DNA of 64,000 nt from Manduca sexta (taxonomy: Eukaryota; Arthropoda; Insecta; Lepidoptera; Sphingidae). The stretch covers positions 12,589,291 to 12,653,290 of the forward strand of contig NC_051135.1 of NCBI RefSeq assembly GCF_014839805.1, read 5' to 3'. Shown here piece by piece: positions 1-9,258 of the stretch; position 1 is the first letter of the stretch; every line of letters begins with the position of its first letter. The translations under genes were made by a program, and so were the position numbers. The notes under the pieces were generated by a model, which saw only the letters and a program-made list of their open reading frames with translations, searched no databases and was not told the DNA's origin.

Positions 1-1169
1 CAGTTTCCTAATCATTTCTAAATTGCAAAAGCAGGCCATCCAAGTATGAGATTTCAGATCAAAAATCTCATAGACAAATTTTCAGTGTCTAATTTGGCTA
101 TCGAACCCAGAAGTCCACTAGCTTGACAGTCTAAGACGCTGTCAAAAGACGAATAGAACAAATTGGGGAATATGGATTTTCATAATTTGTATTTGAGATT
201 TGTTCAAACTGACCTATACAATATTATGAAAGTATATTTTGCAATTTACTCATTTATGGAAGATCTTTTTGTATGCATTTTACTTATACATAATTAAATA
301 CTGTAGAACTATTACAATGTATAAAAATATCACTTTTGTATTTCTAGCCAGTCTATCTGTGAATGTAAATGAAAAACTGGGTCAAACTATGTTGATTTTA
401 TACTCATTTTCCGTAGAATATTTCAAGTTTTACACAGTGTTTACTAGAAAACCATCTTTGAATGTTCGGAGTACTCGAAATATTTTAGAAAACTACCCAA
501 AAATACAGTCAATGTTTAACGAAGATTTGTACCGTTATTTTGTAAATTGCCCTTAAAATATCATCATGTGACATCAAATCTTATACATTATAAATACTGA
601 ATACGTCTTATGCGAATAATACAAAAACACATCAAAATTACCACTTGATTAATAGGAAAATTTAAAAAGTTACTGAGATCCAAAATAAATTTGAGATGCC
701 GTGTAATCACAATTTCTGTTAAGCAGTCTTAAGTCAGCTACCACTACTTTTAAAACTACGATATTACGACACATAGAAGGCTAGATAGAGAAATACCTTG
801 TTACAAAACTAACAGCACAAATGCTTTATCTAAGAGCTAAAATAAGAAACTTAATCGATCACAATGAATAATACTGGGAACGTTTTTAAAAATGCAAAAA
901 ATATCACACAATTATTACTTCAAATAGTGAATATAAAGTTAACACTACATCCTACATGTGATAGAAGCCTTATATATAAAAGTACACGCTATCCAAAGGC
1001 ACAATACAAAAATAATAATGACACAAAAACGTCGTATACGCGTGCTATTACTTTACTGATTACATTTTGTGTTAAGCGTTGATTTTTTTAAACTTGGTGC
1101 GAGTAACTTGTTCGAAAACACACTTGCTTGCGATATTTCGCAAATCTACGATCATTCTAGTCAAGCACA
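1..1169. other. AT-rich sequence, no gene recognised
   Basis: Several short open frames are present, but none has a recognisable domain, splice-site context or coding composition. This stretch lies 3' of the last FLYWCH exon on the minus strand and is probably intron or intergene. Confidence 0.5.
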
Positions 1170-1175
1170 TTTATT
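1170..1175 (-). promoter_or_regulatory. Candidate polyadenylation signal AATAAA for the fourth FLYWCH exon
   Basis: AATAAA on the minus strand lies about 160 nt past the stop codon of the 1693-1335 exon. It is the first canonical hexamer seen downstream. Position fits, but AATAAA is frequent by chance in AT-rich DNA. Confidence 0.35.
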
Positions 1176-1334
1176 AGAAATAAAATATGATGTAAAAGTT
1201 ACAACTACACGTTACTTCCTCAAGTTACACGTACCAAAGTCAAGATATTCAGACAGTTACAGCGATAAAATATGAAAAATATATTTCGCGTCGACCATTC
1301 GGCGACCTCTAATACATTGATAGGATATGTATAA

Positions 1335-1693
1335 TTATGTATCGAATACGCTATGAGCTACCAAATAGTTATGCAATGGAGAATTAAAATGGTAGGCGCT
1401 GATGGCGTCAAGGGGTCTGACGGCAATCTCATTGCTTTTCTCCTTCTTCATTTCATTGGGTTTTTGGAGCCTCGGATCTGGTTTCTTTACCGACGGAGGA
1501 TGGCTGTGCGCGATGTTCGCCTTCAGCACTTCAAGTCGATCGGTGATGATGAGATGGGCCTTGCACTTCCACTTGGACCCGTAGGCGGTGCAGCTCCAGC
1601 GGTGAGCGTTGGTCCTCGCCTTCAAATGTTTGTAGAAAGTGAAGTTGTTTAGACGAAGATTGATGCGACCGTTCGGGCGGAGGTAGAACTCGA
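1335..1693 (-). CDS. mod(mdg4): FLYWCH zinc-finger terminal exon 4 of a mod(mdg4)-type locus
   Basis: This is an alternative 3'-terminal coding exon of about 118 residues ending in its own stop. On the minus strand the acceptor reads TTTTTCCTACAG and the exon opens with two bases that complete a split codon (V if the upstream exon ends in G). The protein then starts VEFYLRPNGR. One FLYWCH finger fills roughly residues 1-65: aromatic/Gly start, the F-T-F-Y core, WSC followed by a second Cys ten residues later in KCK, and the closing HSH pair before PPS. About 50 residues of Lys/Pro-rich and then unstructured tail follow. In known mod(mdg4) proteins the variable FLYWCH end is joined to a common BTB/POZ part and selects partners such as insulator proteins; that role is inferred by family. 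The common exons are not in this window. A 99-residue frame on the opposite strand is a shadow. Confidence 0.78.
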
Positions 1694-1739
1694 CTGTAGG
1701 AAAAACATCACTCATTACCAGTTTCAAATCAATGTTATA

Positions 1740-3213
1740 CCTAAGTTAAGAGGCACAACGATCATGCACGCAAACACTTAAATTAGTAGATGAAAGCCGG
1801 GTTAGAAAATAAACATTTAGACAACTAGAAGTTAATTTATTGTTTAATAAAACAAATCGACGTGATCAATATTTATTTGGATGTGATACTCTTAAACACA
1901 TATGTATTGGTGTGGTTATACAAATTTCGAATTCCGAAGAAGTTTTAATTATGTTCTTAAGTCTAAGCCATTGCTTATGTTGGTGCCAACTGTATTCCTT
2001 CAAACAATGTAGAATGTAGGCAGCTGGCATCAGTGACTGACGTTTAAGGATAATAGGTAAAACACAAATACGAAGGTGAGTCCCACAGGTAAATAATCAT
2101 CTCTACAAAAGCATTGAAATTATGTACCACAAGTTGTCTTCTACGCCAATCTAAGGAAAAAACATGTTAGTAACACACATAATTTGTACATCAGAACTGA
2201 AGTTTTAGCAGACAAATACTCAACAGTTTGGTAAAATAAATGATTTCTATTTTGATTTGTCTTTGTACATCGCAATTGTCAATAGTTCCGTTTCCAGACA
2301 CTTATATAACAATATAAAACTTAGTATTCAAGATGTAATATGTATAACATTTCAGGATGCTAAACATTTTGTTAAACGGTTAGTTACAACACACAGATAG
2401 ATTATGGAGTTCGATATTAAGAGAGGACATTCTTGCAAATACATGAATAAATCAAAGACACAAAAAGATATTTATTTCTATATACATTTAATGACAGATT
2501 ATAATCACTTTAATCTTATCTACACGAATCAACCTGATTCGTTTGTATATGTTATTCTAAAATACCATTGCAGCTACCATGACGATAAATAACAACGCGA
2601 TTTCCATTTTTCTCACAAAACAACTAACATTAATTATATCTTAAATAACTATATCAAAAGGATACACAATTCGGAATATACGTGGCAATAATGTTAATAT
2701 CTACAATAAACGATTACATAGTTAACGATAACATAGCTTTAAAGAATCGACATAAATCTTTGCACAGGTTAAATGCAATGTAGACCCAAAAATCAAATAA
2801 CAAAGAAGTCACTTTTGCCAGTTCAACAATTATATCGGCAAAATTTAACACGGTCACATTTAATACGGCAATATTTAGCAACATACATGAAAAACGTTAG
2901 CCAGAGCGCAACCATGCTAAGTGAATTAAATAATTTAAACAGGTACTGATACACGTTGCACAACATTGCGATTCTAAAATCGAAGGTCCAACATCAACTA
3001 GCTGGCCCTTGAGGTGTTATTTGACACACAACCATCAATGTTGTGTGACGAACAAACCGTCAGCTTTGATATCTAGAACCAGGATATAACAATCCGAGCG
3101 GGATAACCAGAAAACCATTAAATCGTGGTTCTTCTCGCTGAATTATCTGAATTTTAATACTTTATTAGTGCAACGCACGACCGTGCACGTTGCCGATTTT
3201 TAATGCCAAGGGA
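1740..3213. other. Intron-like AT-rich spacer between FLYWCH exons
   Basis: No coding or repeat structure recognised. It separates the third and fourth FLYWCH exons of the minus-strand array and would be intron or 3' untranslated sequence. Confidence 0.5.
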
Positions 3214-3219
3214 TTTATT
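3214..3219 (-). promoter_or_regulatory. Candidate polyadenylation signal AATAAA for the third FLYWCH exon
   Basis: AATAAA on the minus strand lies 55 nt past the TAA stop of the 3548-3274 exon, a normal distance for a short 3' UTR. Support is positional only. Confidence 0.4.
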
Positions 3220-3273
3220 GCTTCCATACTTTTCTTGTTCTGAAACAAGCAATAATTTTCTTATATCCTTATT

Positions 3274-3548
3274 TTAGTTGTTAATACGGTTTAAAATTGG
3301 TATACTCACTTCATCTTTTGCAGAGTCCCTGATGCTCTCCAAGAAATATGTGGACGGGGGATGAGTGTGCTCTGTGTGGGCTCGTACCACCAACATTTCG
3401 TTGGTAACATGCAGGAAGCCCCTGCAGGACCTGGATCCCATCTGGGTGCAGCTCCATCGGAAGCCGTCCCTCAACAACTTGTGCTGGTAGTAGGTGTAAC
3501 CGTTTAACATTAGCAGGTCTTTGCCGTTGCGCCCTTTCACCAGCAATA
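3274..3548 (-). CDS. mod(mdg4): FLYWCH zinc-finger terminal exon 3 of a mod(mdg4)-type locus
   Basis: An alternative 3'-terminal exon of about 90 residues with its own TAA stop. The acceptor on the minus strand is GCCAAATTTTCAG; the exon begins with two bases completing a split codon, the same phase as the other three exons, and continues LLVKGRNGKDLLMLNGYTYY. The FLYWCH finger is complete: LNGYTYY core, RWSC, second Cys nine residues on (SCRG), and the final HTH before PPS. About 23 residues follow it. Its THPPS ending closely matches the SHPPS ending of exon 4, so these two are probably the nearest relatives in the array. A frame on the same strand in another phase is a shadow. Confidence 0.78.
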
Positions 3549-3593
3549 CTGAAAATTTGGCACATGTCAGTTGTAGATCTTAATTTAATAACA

Positions 3594-3655
3594 CCGGCCC
3601 TGTATTACTTACTGCCCACTGCTGAGCATGGACCTCTACCGAGAGGGTACCCAAT
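3594..3655 (-). repeat. tRNA-derived SINE family 1, 3'-end fragment
   Basis: The plus strand reads GCCCTGTATTA followed by CCCACTGCTGAGCATGG, the diagnostic 3' end of the SINE seen complete at 38163-38500. It sits just upstream of FLYWCH exon 3, in the intron. Confidence 0.6.
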
Positions 3656-5693
3656 TTATCCGTGTTAAATTGTTGGCTTATCTTTCCTACCAAAGAATTT
3701 TTTATATCTTTTTAATTTCTATGTAAATATTATGGCCATCTATTGAGATGAGCTGGCAAACCAGTTTGTAGAACACGGCAGGAAAATTGATAAAAGATGA
3801 TTTCTATCCAAATAATCTATAATCCAGAATATTCGAACAAAAGTAAATCGTTCTTTTTTGCTATCCCTTTGGAAAATAATGCTATTTTGATGACTGTCTC
3901 TACATCTCAAAATAAGTAAACTTGGAAATAGCTTAAAATATTGCCACGAGCAAGACCCTTATATATCTGATAAGTACATAACCTCGTATGTTTAGATCTT
4001 TGATAGAATACCTTCCAAATATGCAGCAGGGCAATAATTTTCTTTGGATTATATCTCTCAACTTTACTGTAGTTAATCTAGCTACAATTATAAGATTGTT
4101 AATTTTAATTCAATAAAAATAATTGAAAATAAAATATGAATTTTACAGTATATTTATTTCACATTTCCTCTTTATAGATAAAATGTATGTTTAAGCGAGT
4201 GATGAATTCCAAATTCTTTTAATATTTATAGCACGTGAACCAGAAAAAATTATAGATAAATAAAAGCTGATGGTTTCGAAATTAATTCCAAAGTTTTATA
4301 AATAAAATTTAAAATATTTTTAAAAGAAAATTTGGCACAATTCGATTGCTCTCCTGGAAGTGACATTGACTAGGTTTTAAGTACATCTAATTAATGTTAA
4401 AGACATTTACGATAGACATAAGGTTTTTAAATCGATAGGCTATTGAGTATACATTCAAAATTACATGTATTTTTTAAAATACCATGTGTGGAACTCTGTT
4501 TATCTGTCTTCCGAAATTCGTCATAATTTTTGCCTTATCTATGATCTCTAACGGAAGCCAATATACAGTTACATATTGCACTGAAATAATTTTTACAATT
4601 TAAAATATCTGTTTCAGATTACATTCACACACCTATTTTAATATCTTTTTAAAGGTTATATTATGATATAAACGGATTTATAAAACATTGACATGGTTAT
4701 TTCGTTAAAGACTAGGAATGTTTAATACATTTGTGGGTGTTTTTAAGATGAGAGTATGTTTAGGAAATCATGATACAAGTAACGCCATCTATTGACTTGA
4801 TTAGTAAATAAATACCTATCTAAAAGTTCGCATTTTCGCCACTAGGCGGCGTTGAGACGACCTTAAAAAAGTAGTGTCGACATTCAAAATTCACTATTAC
4901 CTACCTACAAACAATACAAAAATAATTTCACAGCGCTATTATTACTAGTTATTACCAATATAGAATCTTGACATACGTGATTACAAATCTATAAATTACA
5001 AGATACACAGAGATCGTAGTCCAATGTCTTTTATAAATTACTAACCATTCGAACCAACGATATAATTATATTTACCTTACAATTACACAAGGTAATTGTG
5101 ATAAACCACCTAATTATCCTTAAAAGTTAAATGGAAATGATTATGTTACATTTTAAATAACAGACTCTAAATTACACAAGGCAAATAAAGCGCCCAAATC
5201 CTGCCTTCTCATTAGTCGAGTGTGATATGGCGCGCGCATTCGAACCGTACAACGATTGGCAGAAAAAATATTTTAACTACCTCTATATTATATAATTACA
5301 AAATTAGCCACTTTTAACATTGCATACCAATCCAATCTTATATTTATTCGAGTTACAGAATGTCTTTATTATTAAGATTTTTTTTGAAAACAATAATAGT
5401 AGAACAGATATTTCTTGACTGTTGAGTTGATTATATTTAGCTATAAGTTCCGTACAAAACACTGCTTTAAACTGTGATCAAATAACATGGCTTGGCTGAA
5501 AATATATATCTATAGTATTTAAAGATTTCATTCTGTTTAGATTATAATGGATCTTATTACTACTAGAAACACTATTTAAGATGATAAAGAAATATATACT
5601 GGCATTTTATTTATATAAAGTTAATAATAATCATATTCCTTGTTGAAGCATGCATAGTATGCTTTTTTAATACCTATCAACAATAATACAAGA
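3656..5693. other. Intron-like AT-rich spacer, no feature recognised
   Basis: This stretch separates FLYWCH exons 2 and 3. No FLYWCH signature, structured repeat or RNA gene was seen on either strand. Confidence 0.45.
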
Positions 5694-5699
5694 TTTATT
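5694..5699 (-). promoter_or_regulatory. Candidate polyadenylation signal AATAAA for the second FLYWCH exon
   Basis: AATAAA on the minus strand lies 61 nt past the TGA stop of the 5989-5760 exon. The spacing resembles that of the third exon. Confidence 0.4.
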
Positions 5700-5759
5700 C
5701 GTTTAACACATTGCATCTACATATTGACTTTACAATTGTTGATAAGTTTTTCTCCTGGA

Positions 5760-5989
5760 TCAATCATTAAAATTGTATTTAGTATAGTTATCCTCGTGAT
5801 TGTGCGCTCCTTTATGCTTGATGTATCTACCTTCTACTGTGGTCTGCACGCAGCTGGTGCATCCAATCCTCTTCCGATCTCTGCATGTCCAGTTGATGGT
5901 GTTCTGGTACCGATTGTTGATCCAGTACTTATTGTCTTTGAATATCAACACCATGCTGCCAGTACGATGTGATGGGAGGTAGTATATGT
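5760..5989 (-). CDS. mod(mdg4): FLYWCH zinc-finger terminal exon 2 of a mod(mdg4)-type locus
   Basis: An alternative terminal exon of about 75 residues, the shortest of the four. The minus-strand acceptor GGTATTTCTTACAG is the strongest in the array; the exon starts with two bases completing a split codon (D if the upstream exon ends in G) and continues IYYLPSHRTGSMVLIFKDNK. The finger has NWTC, a second Cys nine residues later (GCTS), and a closing HNH before the acidic end. Only about a dozen residues follow the finger before TGA. The open frame extends further 5', but that part is intron: its sequence is AT-rich and shares nothing with the other exons. Confidence 0.75.
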
Positions 5990-6331
5990 CTGTAAGAAAT
6001 ACCTCAGAATCATTACTAGCACATGTAAAATTTATGATGGCAATATAACATACTATATATATATTGTAAAACATGTCACATACTTCATAGAAAAAATATT
6101 TTTTCAAAACAAACCTTATAAAACAAAATAAAAGCTCCCAATGTATGAGAATACTGTATTTCTAAAATTGTCACAAAAAGACAGTCCATCTACATCTAGC
6201 AGGTCCCTACATCAGAAACATGCTGTCCAAAGACATGTTTGTATAAGTACATCACATGGTTTCAGAAATATTTTAACGAAATATAAAATTATTTATATAC
6301 AATACATTTATATCTAAATTAAATATTATAG

Positions 6332-6621
6332 TCACTTTAATGATTGCCGATTGAAAAAATCCTTTTCCCTTATAAACCTCCCATCATGACACTGTCTGAG
6401 TCTTGGCGGGTCGTGTATGTGTTTCCCACGAAAAATAGATATGTAATCTCTTCCGTCCACACCTTTGTAGGTGATGACGTCTGCTCTACAACCATGAACG
6501 TCCCTTGATGAACAATACCACTGCTTTTTGCCATGTGCTTGATGATTCTTCATGTAAAATGTGAATCCGTTTAATATCAGCAAGCCCGCACCAGTCCTTC
6601 CGGGGATAAACTGAGCAGGAA
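6332..6621 (-). CDS. mod(mdg4): FLYWCH zinc-finger terminal exon 1 of a mod(mdg4)-type locus
   Basis: First FLYWCH exon met by transcription on the minus strand, about 95 residues with its own stop. The acceptor GTGCTTGACAG is followed by two bases completing a split codon and then PAQFIPGRTGAGLLILNGFT. The FLYWCH finger shows LNGFTFY, QWYC, a second Cys ten residues on (GCRA), and a closing HIH before DPPRL. Spacing between the second Cys and HIH is longer than in the other copies because of an inserted GVDGRD-like turn. A second AG eleven bases further in would give another phase and is less likely. No canonical AATAAA was seen in the 200 nt past the stop. The exon-2 acceptor is about 340 nt downstream, so the two alternative ends are tightly packed. 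Confidence 0.75.
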
Positions 6622-6659
6622 CTGTCAAGCACAACCACAATATTATTACCTTTAGGGAA

Positions 6660-7240
6660 AATAAAACAAAATACCTTTTACAAGCTAGTTTATATTTATT
6701 ACCTCACATGCTTTCTTAATTCTTTGAAGATATTTTTGAATGTAAGAAAACATGCTACATTTTAATATTATAAAATTTTTGGGTGGGTTTAGGGATCAGG
6801 AGTAGGTAAATAATTAGGCAGGCCATTCCGCATGTCTTTATTTCCAGTTTAAGAGGGGTTGTTTTATTTGTGAAATATAATGAAAAAAAAAAACAAAATA
6901 ATAAAAATAATTATAAAATAAATCTCTTAACAATAATAAAATTTTACATATTTCATAAATCAAAATAAAAATGATTGACACGATTGTTGATTTTTGTAAT
7001 AAATTACGATTGTAAATAAGAGTTGCAATAACATTCCTTAAAGAAGAGAGGGTTCTCCAAAAGCATCAGCCAAATATCAACAATGCTCCGCATGAAACTG
7101 TATGATGACAAATAAATTAATGTAGTTATAATGCATGACACAAAAATTATAATATAACATACAAAATTGACTTTTATTTAAATCAAACTAATATTTTTAA
7201 GGCACCATCATTTATCATCATCATGCATTATTTTTAATTT
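6660..7240. other. A/T-rich spacer upstream of the FLYWCH array
   Basis: Long A-rich runs around 6880-6970; no coding potential. It separates the first FLYWCH exon from the CCATCAG motif cluster. Confidence 0.5.
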
Positions 7241-7399
7241 TATATCCATCAGGTATTGTTTTATATTTGTGCAGTAGCAGCTCACAAATCATCACGGCTT
7301 GATTGAGTTATTATAACAATATGTTCATATTTATTCCAATATGTCACTTACATACTCTATACATAATATATCTGAATATCAATATTATCAGGAACTCTT

Positions 7400-7705
7400 A
7401 ATTATCAATATGTTATATAAAGTAGTACCATCAGAAACACCTAACTATAAATTTGTTTATACAAAGTAATACCATCAGGAACACTGCTATAAATATGTTG
7501 TAAAAAATAATACCATCAGGAACATTTAGCTATGAATATGTTGTAAAAAATAATACCATCAGGAACACTTAGCTATGAATATGTCGTAAAAAATAATACC
7601 ATCAGGAACACTTAGTTATGAATATGTTGTAAATAATAACACCATCAGGAACATGTGGATATGAATATGTTGTAATAAATAATACCATCAGGTAGATTTA
7701 ACTAT
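7400..7705. repeat. 43-bp tandem repeat, about seven units
   Basis: The word ACCATCAG recurs at 7427, 7471, 7512, 7555, 7598, 7641 and 7684, giving steps of 44, 41, 43, 43, 43 and 43. The middle units share AACACTTAGCTATGAATATG and a following TTGTAAAAAATAAT. Outer units are diverged. Confidence 0.85.
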
Positions 7706-7779
7706 GTGTGTAATATCATTTGGAAGATTATATTATGTAACCAATATTAAACCTTTTATAAATTGTAGACTCCATAATT

Positions 7780-7850
7780 TAATGTCAGCATGTTTGGCCC
7801 ATAGGCTCGAGGTTCAGAGTTCAATCTCCAAGTTGGAACTTTTTAAAAAG
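7780..7850 (+). repeat. tRNA-like SINE fragment
   Basis: A short stretch contains GAGGTTCAGAGTTCAATCTCC, which resembles a polymerase III B box within a tRNA-like arm. It interrupts the motif cluster. No full cloverleaf can be drawn. Confidence 0.25.
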
Positions 7851-8868
7851 TTGTGGTGCACTATTTAACTATAACTTGTTTATGAGCATATATATTTAAT
7901 CTACATATTCATATACCATTATTAATAATTTCTGAATAAAATGCCATCAGGAACAAATAATCTAAACCATAAAACCATCAGGAACACAGTATTTAAAAAA
8001 TTTACTAAGCCTGTTATGCCATATGTGTAAAATGTCTTTTATATTTACAAAGATACCATCAGGAAAATAATCTTCTTGTAACTTACATATTATAATATTA
8101 TATTATATATCTTATCAAATAAATTATAAAAATAATACCATCAGCTATAAATATTTTAAAATTGTAGCTATTGCAAACATTATTTCCAAAAAAATACTAA
8201 CAGTAATACCATCAGGAATAAATAATGACATGTGGTTTTATAATTTTTCAACTACAATTATATTATTATATCTTATGAAATATAGTAAGTTGTACCATCA
8301 GGATAAAAAATAAAAAAAAAGTAATAGTACTTTAAAAATATTATTACCTATATTTACTAACATACTACTAACAGAAATAAATATTTGAAGACCTAAATCC
8401 ACCGAGAATATATTGCAAAATTAAAAACCATCAGGATTTTATAACATTTAAAATAAAAAATAATATGCATGGAACCATACCATCAGGAAATGAAGTTTTT
8501 CAAAGCCATCAGGGTTTTTTAAATATTCTAAACACAGAATACATCCACACAGTCTACATAATATTACGTTCAAAAAGGAATAATACCATCAGAACAAATC
8601 CTTTTTATTCATTTTCCAAATGATTTAAATGTCCATTGGCATGATTTCACATATTATTCCCTAACATAGCATGTGTATATATTTACCATCAGTAATAAAT
8701 TTAAGGGCCAAAGGAAATTCACTTATAAACATAAACATACACTCTAAACTTATAGCTAGCTTTCTTATTTCGTGAAATGGGACTTGAACCCAAATACTAT
8801 GTTTCTTATAAAATTATTGGCGTCTTTTGGTTATAATACACAGCAATAAACTTTACTAACTTATTGTC

Positions 8869-9258
8869 TATAAATATTGTTCATGTATAATTCAAAAAAC
8901 TTTCCATCTCATTTTGTTTCTTAAAACACGTCAATTGGGAATTGAACGCAACAGCTCAGTTTCAAGCTTGCACGTCTGACTTAAAACAATGGGGGTAATG
9001 TCTATTGTAACTGCCAGAGGTCTAATGTATGGCCTTCAAAACCCCATTAAAGTTATTGAAGGTTGATGCATATAAATATTGTTCATGTATAATTCAAGAA
9101 ACTTTCCATCTTATTTATTTTCTTAAAATATGTCACTTGAGAATTGAACTCAACAGCTAAGTTTCGAGCCCGCATGTCTGACTTAAAACAATGGGGGTAT
9201 TGTCTATGGCAACTTGCCAGAAGTCTTATGTATGACCTTTGAAACCCCAGTATCCTTA
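8869..9258. repeat. Tandem duplication of about 200 bp
   Basis: Two direct copies start at 8869 and 9071, both with TATAAATATTGTTCATGTAT at the left and CTTAAAACAATGGGGGTA inside. They differ by scattered substitutions. Each carries a GAATTGAAC...CAACAGCT stretch that looks like an antisense tRNA-like B box, so the duplicated unit may derive from a SINE. The frame on the minus strand here has no coding support. Confidence 0.8.

Larger units (their letters stand above)
7246..8692 (-). promoter_or_regulatory. Cluster of 19 CTGATGG (CCATCAG) motifs upstream of the FLYWCH exons
   Basis: CCATCAG starts at 7246, 7428, 7472, 7513, 7556, 7599, 7642, 7685, 7944, 7975, 8056, 8138, 8209, 8295, 8428, 8480, 8506, 8586 and 8686. 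Ten copies extend to CCATCAGGAA and most are preceded by TA or A, so the extended form on the transcribed strand is TTCCTGATGGTA. Outside the 43-bp tandem block the flanks differ and spacing varies from about 26 to 260 bp, so the short word is what has been kept. It sits in what would be intron, or trans-spliced leader region, just 5' of the first variable exon. A splicing or promoter role is inference; a decayed minisatellite is the alternative. Confidence 0.6.

Noticed and set aside
239..556. 105-residue plus-strand open frame
   Set aside because: AT-driven composition, no domain, no splice or start context; treated as chance.
1353..1652. Plus-strand frames over the fourth FLYWCH exon
   Set aside because: Antisense shadows of a well supported minus-strand finger exon.
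5724..5982. Plus-strand frames over the second FLYWCH exon
   Set aside because: Antisense shadows of the minus-strand exon.
7400..7705. CRISPR-like array (regular repeats with spacers)
   Set aside because: The 43-bp period contains a continuous repeat with no unique spacers, and the genome is animal.
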